Assembly: GCF_037975245.1 (NCBI RefSeq)
Contig: NC_092580.1
Coordinates: forward strand, 9,647,001 to 9,711,000
Source of the DNA: Apostichopus japonicus
Lineage: Eukaryota > Echinodermata > Holothuroidea > Aspidochirotida > Stichopodidae
Reading direction: 5' to 3'
Length of the DNA stretch: 64,000 nucleotides
Position numbers and translations under genes: made by a program. The notes beneath the pieces are model-generated. The model did no database searches. It was not told the origin of the DNA and saw only the letters and a list, made by a program, of their open reading frames with translations. Of this stretch, positions 46,876 to 57,800 are shown piece after piece. Every line of letters begins with the position of its first letter. The first letter of the stretch is position 1.

Positions 46876-47231
46876 TATTTAAGTACCGATTTAAGTTATT
46901 GTGATGCGATTGGACTATATATTCTGGTAGAAGAGAAAGAGTGAGATTTGTATATATGTAAATGAGAAGTGGTGCCATCCCAACCATCTGTCATTATTAA
47001 ACATGTTCAGCAAGCATTGAGAAATTAACAGTCAGTTTGAGACCATATTATTTACCCCGGGAGTTCTCTAATGTTATTGTATGTATCATTTATGTGCCCA
47101 ATCGTAACATTGCTTAATCGGCCGCTTTGGAACTTTGCGATGTCATAAATGTCAACAACCTAAAATGTACTGCAGTCATCTCCTACGTTCTTCACTGCAT
47201 ACATATTGATCGCTACAACAGGGATCAAGGA

Positions 47232-47574
47232 CAGTGGCGGAGCGTCCATACAGTCAGAGGGGGCGGATGCCCCCCTGACGGACTCAAATGGACTGCTTTT
47301 TTATTGCGCTCTCAAATACCTATTGACATTTGTCACATTTTGTTGGTGTAATTTTTTGACAACATGGCGATGACACCTATTTATTATTCGTTTATCTGCA
47401 AATTAGCAAGGCCCGGAAAGGGTCATTTCCGGTGATCTAGGGAGTATCTTTACTCAAAAATGTTTGTACGCTCCGCGTCAACTGGTGGCGCTCCGCTCAG
47501 ATAGTGTCGAAAGCGCCCCTACAGACCATTCTCGCCCCCCCCCCCCCCGACCAATACCCCTAGCTCCGCCACTG
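47232..47574. mobile_element. 343-bp non-autonomous element, hAT- or P-like, perfect 8-bp TSD
   Basis: The ends are CAGTGGCGGAGC and its exact complement GCTCCGCCACTG. ATCAAGGA is perfectly duplicated at 47224-47231 and 47575-47582. G and C runs lie inside both ends and a copy of the shared module at 47405-47505. The 8-bp duplication and CAGTG start fit hAT or P-type transposons. It interrupts a LINE relic. Confidence 0.9.
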
Positions 47575-47582
47575 ATCAAGGA

Positions 47583-48300
47583 GCCAGTTCAAGACAACAG
47601 ACTACGCTCAATCGTCAGTCAGAAAATGAATACTCACTTAGGCTTCAACATCAACAAAGAACTTTTCAGGCTACAATCAGACAACGGTTCATGGAGAAAT
47701 TCACCACCATCACGTCTCTTAAAAAGAAGTAAATGGCGGCCCATAAAAACATGCAAAACACTGTTCCTCCCACTGATCTGTATTGTACAGATCAGTGGTT
47801 CCTCCGCTAAACATGCACCTCAAAATTTTTCACCTCAACGACGCCATCACTCGGGAACAAACAACTATAGAAATAAAAGAATATCTGCGGACAGAAGAAG
47901 TAGACATCGCTTGCTTAAACGAAAGCTTACACCATCCACAGCGCCCACCTAGACTAGATGGGTACAACACTCACCACCTCCGGAAAACAAACACAAAAGA
48001 GGCATCATGATAGCAGTTAAATCCAACATCTCACATCATCAGAGAAAATCCAGCTGCAAATAAACCAACTGGTCAACATATAGAAAACTTCTCACACAGA
48101 ACATTACCATCCCGCGTGAAGTAAACACCATCCAAGACATAGAGAATTACACAACCGAAATCACCAACAACATCCTCGACGCCAGCCAAGAAGCCATCCC
48201 ACACCAAATCCAATATAGACAACAGAGTAAACTCCCTCGACATATATCGCCAACCTCATCAAACAACGCAGGAAACTTCGCAGACTCTATCAACGCACTG
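47583..48300 (+). pseudogene. Decayed LINE fragment: endonuclease start and linker (Jockey-like)
   Basis: At about 47815-47985 the frame reads HLKIFHLNDAITREQTTIEI then EVDIACLNES. This resembles the N-terminus of APE-type LINE endonucleases (LKI..WN.......E....L....DI..L.E). GIMIAVKSNISHH follows after a frameshift. Near 48115-48300, TIQDIENYTTEITNNI and ANLIKQRRKLRRLYQR match the linker before the reverse transcriptase. Broken by frameshifts and deletions. Confidence 0.7.
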
Positions 48301-48304
48301 ATGA

Positions 48305-48690
48305 CATTTTCTTGAACTGAATGGTTCCAATACTAAAGAAATGCTAATTGACTTTTGTCGTAACACCATTTCTCCACCACCTGTCACTATCAAGGGGACG
48401 GCAGTCGATCGTGTTCATTCATATCAATATCTTGGGGTACTATTGAAAAACAAATTAACATGGGGGGGCGGGGTCATGTTGATGTTTTGGTTAATAAGTT
48501 AAACTCTAGATTGTACTGTCTCCCAAAAACGTCAAATTTTAATATTGTATTATATATAATTGATAGTGAAATTTAAATGTTCTATAATGGATCAACTAGT
48601 GGGCCTTGGCGTTACTACGTGATCCGTTGGGGTAGCAATATCAATAAAACTGAAAAGAATCGTATATAATTGTAAAGAAAGCGGAAGTAA
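48305..48690 (+). pseudogene. Decayed LINE fragment: reverse transcriptase C-terminal part
   Basis: From 48311: NTKEMLIDFCRN, SPPPVTIKGTAVDRV and YQYLGVLLKNKLTWG, the palm/thumb region of CR1/Rex-type LINE reverse transcriptases. The frame breaks at the G-run near 48470 and resumes as HVDVLVNKLNSRLYCL. It differs in type from the neighbouring endonuclease piece, so it is probably a separate insertion. Confidence 0.75.
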
Positions 48691-49499
48691 TTGTTGTGAT
48701 GTCTCAGCCTTTAGTGGCTCAACCTCACAGTGCTTCCTACAGTTTGTCGAAAATCAAGTTGCACGGAACATTTGACTAGAAAAGTCAATTACTGAATTCA
48801 GCGAAATCTCGTTGTTATATGCTTAATGTGGCGAACAAGGAAAACACGAGAAGCAGATCACAGCGTCCTATAAAATCAAGTAGCATATCCAGTATCAAAT
48901 ATATCATATCGTTCTTCATTTTTATTTTGCATTTTTTTGGGCTGCTCCCGTGACGTCCCGGAAAGTTTCTGTGTGTATGTGGGAGGAGGGGGAGCTTTTG
49001 CCCCTGGCTACGTCACTACCATCTTTAAAAGTAGCTTGGTCACATTGTTAGCAAGCTAGGTTTAAACTAATTCACGATTTGTCAACATGGGAAAACATGA
49101 AGTTGGTTGTAGTGTTGACATGCCATTTGCTACTGTAGTTCGTTGTATAACCAATGCGCCCATTACCAGATCTCAAAATGTGTTTGATCATATTTTCCAT
49201 AAATAAAGACAGGTCTGACTGTATATATGCTGTCCAATTCAAATACTTTTGGAGTTTATTTCAAACAATTGTATACGGTTCCAGTTACAATTGTGGAATT
49301 ACTTATCACAGTGTTTGAAAATAGTATATCATTACGGAATGTCTGCGCGGTTGTCGTGTTACTCAATTTATAACATTTTGGAGTCTACTTCAAGGCAACA
49401 CTGTAGATGTAGCCTATATCGTTCAAAATACTATTTTTTCTATTACAATACAAAAGTTTGGTCTTGTGGAAAATGGATGATGCGGCCAACAACAGTTAA
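48691..49499. other. Unassigned part of the transposon nest
   Basis: A possible element end on the minus strand, GTAGTGACGTAGCCAGGGGC (49000-49019), has no partner seen. Nothing else recognised. Confidence 0.4.
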
Positions 49500-49504
49500 G
49501 TTTG

Positions 49505-51182
49505 CAGGTGCGTATCCAGGGGGGGGGGGGGCGTTGGGGGCGCGCGCCCCCCGGGTAAGGAAAAGAGGAGAGAAAAAAAAGAGAAGAAAAAAGGGAAAAA
49601 AGAGGGGAAAAAAAGAAAAGGAGGAGAGAAAGGAAGGGAAAAGAAAAAGAAAAAAGAGAGAAAAAGGAGAAAAGGAGGGAGTAAAAGAGAGCCAAGACCT
49701 CGGGAAGAGAAAGAGGAACAGTCATAGTTAAGGCGCTGATCCTTATTATATACACAGGGTACTGCCAGTGACAGATCAAGGATTACGGAGGGGGTGTGCG
49801 CCTCACCCTACCCCTTACACCGACAACTCCATTTTTGACGTTTCCATTTTTCCTCTCTCACTAATGTATCTATATAAATACTATATATGGTCTATCATAA
49901 CGCGTGTGTGTGTATGGACGCCTTAAACAATTGTATAAATTGTAGTACAATTGTGCTATATGGAACCAACTGTGGCTGGTCTTGAACTCGACGGCGTCGT
50001 CGGGGAACATGACGCATTTCGGGAAGGGGGCGACCGCCCCCCCCCCCCCCGTGCAAATTTTCTTTATGACATCGCTAGTAATTTCAAAATAGACAATACT
50101 TAGATGCAACTTACAAGGCCTGGGAAGTGTCATTTCCAGCGATCTGGGAGGCATTTTCGGCCAAAATTTTTCTTGTACGCTTCGCGCCAACCCATGGTGG
50201 CGCTTCGCTTAGATAGTTTGCCTGCAGGCTTCGCCCCTCCCTTGGCAATTACTCGCTACACGCCTGTTCGAATTTGTAAAGCAAAGAGAAGATATAAGAT
50301 CATATCAGTGAGCATTGAAATGCATGTTCCACGATGAACAGCCTCAAAACTGTTTATGTGTGCAGTCAAAGGTGTAGGAGCCAAATTGGATTTGGGGCTG
50401 TAACGACTTGCCCGAAAAAAAGCCGAAATTTTTCGCGCGCTTCGCGCGCGTCCAACATATCGATGTCAATATCAGCCCCCGCCTCCTACGGGACCTACGC
50501 CTAAGTGTGTAGTGTTCGGTTTCGATATACCTCATATCGGAAATATCTCCTATTTTTCATTTCCTTCAACCAAGTTTTATGATAGCCATTATAAGAGGTT
50601 GCAATATTTCTACACCAAGAAATTAACTCTGTCGGAATTTTCCAAAATTTCCTCACCAACATTCTTCATCATACTTTCTTCTACTCGTGCAATTTTGACC
50701 TGTCTGTTAGGGGTTCAAGGAGGTTTTTCTATATTCCTTGTCCATAGATTGAATTTTCTGCAACATCATGGGTATGTTTTCAAGTGATTTTTATTCACGA
50801 GAAATGGGAATTTTCAGATTCTCAACAAATAATCGGCTTTAAACCTTCAAAAGTGCGGCTTTCGGATATTGTGGGCGGTGACGTAGAATCACCTACAAAA
50901 GCAATCATCCATAGGACATGCAATCAGGTCGAACATGATGTGTGACTGGTGACAATCTTCAAAAAGGTTATGGATGGAAAAAAACTTTGGGGATATACTT
51001 GCTTCTCAGGCAAAAGTGTACATCTGGTTGCTCATTTTCAAGCCCGAGAAGTGCCATTTCCGGTGATCTGGGGGGTATCAAAACCAAAAATTTTCTTGTA
51101 CGCTCCGCGCCAACCGATGGTGACGCTCCGCTTAGATGGTAATTCGCGCCCCCCGGGTTAGAAAATCCTGGATACGCGCCTG
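49505..51182. mobile_element. Unclassified element, copy 2 (1678 bp, inverted relative to copy 1; 5-bp TSD)
   Basis: The left end is CAGGTGCGTATCCAGG and the right end CCTGGATACGCGCCTG. GTTTG is duplicated at 49500-49504 and 51183-51187. It matches copy 1 in reverse across its length: purine tract near 49555-49710, module copies at 50115-50216 and 51043-51140, and the AGAAAATCCTGG border. It is about 250 bp shorter because copy 1 has extra sequence near 44630-44900. Open frames in both are parallel shadows. Confidence 0.87.
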
Positions 51183-51187
51183 GTTTG

Positions 51188-53420
51188 AAACAGAGTTCAG
51201 CCAAAATCCTTTGTGGTCCTCTTTCAAAAGTGCCGGGTGACTGGAAGTTACTCACCGAGTTTAATTTGTAAGTGGGCAGAGTATAGACATGCAACGGTAT
51301 CTATAAAAATGGGGTTATTATATGTTACACACATTGTCAACAGTCAAGTCGACTGAAGTGTAACTTCGCCGATGTTATAGCTGGTGGAACTCGATGGACG
51401 GGCTTCACGTCGATGAAACAGAACAATCTAGGGAGGCCTTGTATGCAAGCTAATTCCAGGAGGAAACCTTTTAGATATCAGGTTTACGGAAGCTTAAAAG
51501 TGCCACTAACTTTAGAAAACTTGACCCCAATAAGTCAACATTTTTCAGTATATTATTTAGATACCAAGATAATATCTTATCAAAAATCAGAAAAATGTTG
51601 GATTGCTTAGAGCAATTGAAAATTTTTCTGCAAAATGTTCAATGGACAATTTATCAGATCTCGTCAATTCAACATTTTACTGAAAAATGTTCAATTGTTC
51701 AATTGTTCATTTCATTCCAACTGAATAATTGAACAATTTTCTGCAACTTGAAATGTTGAATTGACCACTTATAATATGTCGTCAATTCAACAATTTTCTG
51801 CAAAAACGTTCAATTGACCACTTATCATATCTCGTCAATTCAAAAATTGTCTGCAAAATGTTCAATTGTTCACTTCATTCCTGCTCAGTTGGAATGAAGA
51901 AAATAGTATGCAAGTTGTTTTGCTATTAAACATTGCGAGTTGTTACTCACATGATAGTCTGTCACTCTGTCAGTACTCAATAGTCTCCGGTACCTTTCAC
52001 ACAATCAGACGACCGACCGACGAGATGTAGGAAGTGGCCGCTGATCTCGCTATATCACGAAATTAACTCTTGTTTGATGTGCATGCTCATATGAACATTA
52101 AAGCGACATAAAGGACGGTGTTGTGATTAGAAGTGACAGTCGATGCAGTAGTAGCCTTAATTACTCCTTGTTTTTGTAAGTTACTTTTGTAAGTGGTGGC
52201 ATTACACTACCGGCCTATGTTTACGCAGTTTTGTACCAGTGTTATATAGGTACTAGTTCCACGAGAGTTTTGCAACGCCTCCTCCATGCTTCACTCCGAC
52301 TCCGAGGGCCCAAATTTAGAACTTCATACCATTTCTCACATTGAAAATGGGTACTCTGCCCTCTGTAAAACATACCCTAGGACTATAGTTTAGACTTTCC
52401 ATCTTTTCTTCATTGAAAGCATTTAATCCAACTAGTGTTTGTGTAAACATTGCTCACCTGAATCAGGCATCCGTTGAGCGATCAACTAAGAGAATGGGTA
52501 GTTGACCCATAAACCTTTGGAACGAATGGCCACAATGTAAACATTATATAGTAGCCTAAATAAGACCACATAAGGCATTCTTTATATAAGGTAGAATACA
52601 TTATCTTGCATGAATCCTTAAATTTTGCATTGTGTTGTCACTGATAGACACAATTTTGGCCTTGTCTAAATTTTTAGATTGTAAACTCCTTTTCAGTCCA
52701 AGTTTTAAACCATGCGCCCTTTAGGAAAGCAGCTTTGAGTTCTTACCATCAATGAAGGACACACATACTTTATATTTTGAAGTACTTACTTATGTATTTT
52801 ACCATTTACAGGAATTATATGGCTAACTTTAGCACATGTGCATTAATGGAAATTTCTCTACTAATGGTTCTAACTCCACACCTGTACAAGTACAAATCTA
52901 TCATATTCTGGCATATTCTAATCGAACTTTGACAAACTTACATGTGATAAGTTTGAAGGACTCAACTAAACAGCAAAACCATAGAGACAGTCATTCCTAA
53001 TCCTTGTGCTCTTAGCACTGGCAAATTACAATATACCATGGTACCTGTTACAAGTTGAATTCATGAATTTTCCTTGATTCATTACATTCGGGACACACAC
53101 AGACAAGATAAAGGCATGAACCTAATATGGAAACTTAAACACTGAATTCATGACCTTGAAATGTTATGGAGTTATATTCCCTCCACATAAAATCATGGAA
53201 ACTTGAACATAGTTACATTATAGCTAGTCACATACACTAACATTGGTTTAATATCACCCTGCATTGGAAAAATTAGGAACAGATGCCCAATGAAATGGGA
53301 CAAATATAGTACTTGATAATTTGACATTTGTTTCATATCAAGGATTTTGCCAGAAAAAACAGTTTTCATGCCAAATTTATGATGACATGTACTGTATGTA
53401 GTCATGTACAGCATTTATTG
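51188..53420. repeat. Spacer with ~75-bp degenerate tandem repeat at 51600-51900
   Basis: Within 51600-51900, 'tcgtcaattcaacaattttc' and 'tgcaaaatgttcaattg' recur three to four times. The rest of the 2.2 kb shows no gene or element ends. Confidence 0.6.
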
Positions 53421-53424
53421 TTAA

Positions 53425-53761
53425 AGGCATTGAAGACTCGCCCCAAACTGCGTGTCGCGCTCTGAAAAAGTTAACTTTCCGATGCTTGAAAGTGAAGTTT
53501 TTCTCTTGTCGCTTCAAAATGCAGACAGTAATGTAACGTGATACCTTGTTATCTTTACCTGGACCTGAGATGTACATCGCTGTATCGTTTGTGCACTGTG
53601 TTGTGGGTATTGAACGCAGCTGTATGTGCTGACTGTACACTAGTGTCTAATTACCGACGGTAGCAAGCTGTGTGTGTATTTTCTGGGATCAATGATGGTG
53701 TCTAACACTTCTGTTACACCTCATTCGTAACTAGGTCAGATTGCGCGAGTCTTCACACCCT
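53425..53761. mobile_element. 337-bp MITE with TTAA target site (Kolobok/piggyBac-like)
   Basis: TTAA flanks both ends (53421-53424, 53762-53765). The ends are AGGCATTGAAGACTCGC and, reversed, AGGGTGTGAAGACTCGC, matching at 14 of 17 positions. TTAA duplication is typical of piggyBac and Kolobok. No coding frame. Confidence 0.8.
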
Positions 53762-53765
53762 TTAA

Positions 53766-54768
53766 GTTTCATCTCTATTTGCATTAATTGTAAGTTAACT
53801 TATTAATGCTCAGAGCCTAAGAAAGAGGACAAGTTTCACAGACTCCACAACAGGTTCTCATAAACAATCATAATGGACTTAAATATATAACTCTCAAATT
53901 GTCAACATTTACAACCAATTTACAGCAAATTCACTATATAGCTTCAACTACATTACTGTAGCTGTCCTCTGCTCATTCATAAGATTCCTTCACTTTTGAA
54001 CTTTGGAGGATTAATTTTGCTTAGTAAATAAGTATAACCATGCATGTCATCCACACAACACTTTACAGAATAGCTGATTACTGATATTCATTGTGTGTTT
54101 GCTGCGTGGGGGGGGGGGGGTGGGGGGGGTGAATGGAAATACCCTCCTACAGTAAGCATCTAAACTGAGTTCAATAATAAATTCAGCTTTACTCTATATA
54201 TTTTGCTTGGTACTCAAAATAACAAGCATAAATTTAGAAATGGTTGGGGTAACTGTACAGGACTACAGTACTGTGCAGTATTTTCAGATATGTTTTGTAG
54301 CTTGGAGCAATGTCTGAAAAGTGAAAACCTCTGTACAAACTTATCATTGCTTGGAATGTACAGGTAGGTTCATTACATATGCCCTAATGTTTAATTGTAA
54401 TAGAATAGTATTTTAGTTCCCACTGAAATGGTGAAGTCTGTCATCAGTACACAGAGACCACCTATAGGGATACTGTAGGTGATCATGGCCTAATCCCATA
54501 GCTTAAAGTACATTTACGTGATAGTGAAAATAAAAAATAATTGTTACACTGTGCAAGACCTTCTATATACAGTAACTGTATCTTGCAGCATTAATTGTCA
54601 CCCAAAAGTAACTAAGGCTACAACCTGGTATCAATATTCTTTGTACAGTAAGTTGCCTCAGAGTTGTTTGTTTAGCTTTCACATGTACAGTACCTGAATG
54701 GTATACAAATAATTATATTATAAAATTTCAGAGTACGTTGATGAAGAGATCCCAGCTATATCAGCACC
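53766..54768 (+). other. NISCH 5' flank
   Basis: Contains a G-run block near 54108-54130. AAATTTCAG at 54723-54731 could be an acceptor, so the start codon may lie in a second exon after a non-coding one. No promoter motif assigned. Confidence 0.4.
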
Positions 54769-54855
54769 ATGGCAGACCTGCCTGATGACTTTGTTAAGGA
54801 ACAGCTGAAACGAGAGGTGAAGATAATTGGAACATCTCAGATTGAAAATTACACA
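54769..54855 (+). CDS. NISCH: NISCH exon 1 (coding)
   Basis: 29 codons, MADLPDDFVKEQLKREVKII, donor ACA|GTAAGT, phase 0. An out-of-frame ATG at 54741 opens a 14-codon frame that ends just past this start. Confidence 0.9.
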
Positions 54856-57800
54856 GTAAGTCTCCATATATGTATACATGTAAACAGATATTTACCCTGT
54901 ATTCAGTGTGTAGTGGAACAGATTCAATACTAATGATACTCGTAGGAATCATAATTTGCTTATTAAGATACTTTAATACATACAATTCTTAGGGTATTTT
55001 GATACTAATTTAAGCACCACAGGATCAGAGCTGTCATGCTAGTAGAGTCCATATTTCTGTGGACTCTGACTTTGGTTTTCTTGGACTTGGAATGTTTTTG
55101 GACTAGGGTTGACCTGGACTTGATTTCAGACAGATTCTAGGTAAGTCCACCAACCAAAGTTACTGTACGTGCATGTTCATGTACCAGGCCTGGGGTTTGT
55201 ACAAGAACAGTACTGTACCAAGTGGAGATATTCTCATCATTTAATGCGCTAAATAAAGTCATTAAACGTTAGCTCCTTTGAAGGAGGAGAGCATTATGAA
55301 CTCTACTCTACAAGTGTATAAATTTACGGTGTCTGTAGACATTTTAATCATTTCAAAGTTCAAACTTATAAGACTAATTGGTAAATTTAATGTCATTTTC
55401 ATATACTGTACAGTATAGTCAGTGTGTAGTTTGCTGCATATTTTAAATATGCTTTTTGACCTACATGGAATTGACCTTAACATAGTAGGAAAGAAGTAAG
55501 CACAGAGGCAACCTTCAGCTTCCTTTCACCCAAAACAAATGTTGATGTGAAACAATTGACAAGCATGACATTCTATTTTAAACACATTAAGCCAACAGAT
55601 GTTTGGAAGCAAGTTGTTAGTACAGTAGTCATTCATTGTCATCTATTAATGTACAGTGTAATGCAACCTGACCAGGTGTGTCAATGCAGTGTCAAATTCA
55701 TTGCTAAGTGTAAAGTGACATAAACATGCCTACAAATATACTAAACCAGATGAAGGCATGATAAAGTGTACATGTGTGTTCTAATGTAATGCTGTTCTAT
55801 AAGCTTAAAGTGCCATAACTAAGCATGCCTTCACATAAACTTTAACCAGATGAAGGCATGATAAAGTGTACATGTGTGTTCTAATGTAATGCTGTTCTAT
55901 GAGCTTAAAGTGCCATAACTAAGTATGCCTTCACATAAACTTAACCAGATTAAAGCATGATAAAGTGTACATGTGTGTTCTAATGTAATGCTGTTCTATA
56001 AGCTTAAAGTGCCATAACTAAGTATGCCTTCACATAAACTTAACCAGATTAAAGCATGATAAAGTGTACATGTGTGTTCTAATGTAATGCTGTTCTATAA
56101 GCTTAAAGTGCCATAACTAAGTACGCCTTCACATAAACTTTCACCAGATTAAAGCATGATAAAGTGTACATGTGTATTCTAATGTAATGCTGTTCTATAA
56201 GCTTAAAGTGCCATAACTAAGCATGCCTTCACATAAACTTAACCAGATTAAAGCATGATAAAGTGTACATGTGTATTCTAATGTAATGCTGTTCTATAAG
56301 CTTAAAGTGCCATAACTAAGCATGCCTTCACATAAACTTAACCAGATTAAAGCATGATAAAGTGTACATGTGTATTCTAATGTAATGCTGTTCTATAAGC
56401 TTAAAGTGCCATAACTAAGCATGCCTTCACATAAACTTAACCAGATTAAGGCATGATAAAGTGTACATGTGTATTCTAATGTAATGCTGTTCTATAAGCT
56501 TAAAGTGCCATAACTAAGTACGCCTTCACATAAACTTTAACCAGATTAAAGCATGATAAAGTTTTCCTGTGTATTCTATTGTAATGCTGTTCTATAATAC
56601 TTACTTTAAGTGTTCTGGTACCCATAACAATACTGTTTTAATTTGTGTCTGTTAATGGTTGCTTCAAATATTTTGACAATTTGTAAATCTTTGGTCATCT
56701 CCTTCTTTCTCAACAGGTTTACACCATCCAAGTTTCAGTCAGTGACTGCCACTGGACAGTCAAACACAGATACAGTGAGTTTTGTGCCCTCCACGACAAA
56801 CTTGTCGGTGCTAATAGGGTGGAAAAGTCCGCTCTGCCTCCTAAGAAGCTCTTTGGTAATACCTCTAAGGCTTTCATCGAAAAAAGGAGAAGCGATTTGG
56901 AGGAATACCTACAAAAAGTTCTTGATGAAAATTTAGACTTACCAAGGCCAGTTTTGATTTTTCTAGAGTTCGATATTTATGTAAGTATTTTTTAGTTGAC
57001 ATACATTTCAGACAATGCTGAATATTGATATGATAACCAACAGCTCATAAGTAGGTAAAGTTTTTGTGAAGAAGTCAATCAAGCATGAAATGAAAAGCAT
57101 TTTACCCTCTTACTTTTACCTACAACTTAGTTGATAATGTTATTGTTAAAAAAAAAACATCCATCAAAGCTGCAGTACTTTGCCTTTGAAATGTATTTTC
57201 CCAATGTCACTTAGCTTCTGCCATGGTCAATATTTGTCACAGAATGTACAATAATGTGGATAAAGGTGGTATCATCTGGTATCTCAATACTATTCATTTA
57301 GTTTTTGTGTCCTATTGTGTACATGAGTAGTTTTAACAGTACTACCTGCCTACTGTATGTTTGCATGCTGTATGCAGTATGTGATAGCATTTCTGATTGA
57401 TTGCACTAATACACTGTATTTATAAGGCACTGTATAATACATGAAACAAGTGTATCAAGTTTGTTACCCTCACCTCCCTCAAAAAAAAAAAACTGTAGTA
57501 TTGTTTAATACCCCCCAGGCTTTACAATACTTATATACATATGATGAATCCTGTATTATGTGTTTATACAAATTGTGACTTAAATTCTCCCTGAACATGT
57601 TTTCTAACAAAAAATGAGACATCTTGGTAATTAGACAAATTGACATTGTTTGAACGACAATTGAGTAGCTACAATTGTTATTTTTTCCCCATAAAATGGT
57701 AAGAATGTTCTTACTCACATTGAACCTCAGGCCTACAGTACATGTATGCATCTGCTGTGACAAAAAGTGTGTGTCTTCACACTTCACTAAGTGTTGATAT

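Noticed and set aside
43756-51161. Conserved LYAPRQPMVALRLD open frames in both copies of the unclassified element
   Set aside because: The frames are open on the opposite strand too and differ outside the module. The conservation is explained at DNA level by the repeated module.
49505-51182. Treating 43905-51182 as one 7.3-kb element with long inverted ends
   Set aside because: Each 1.7-1.9 kb copy has its own ends and its own different 5-bp duplication (TTCAC, GTTTG), so they are two separate insertions.
56643-56936. 97-residue frame over NISCH exon 2
   Set aside because: Out of frame with the PX domain, which is read from the acceptor at 56716 in another frame.
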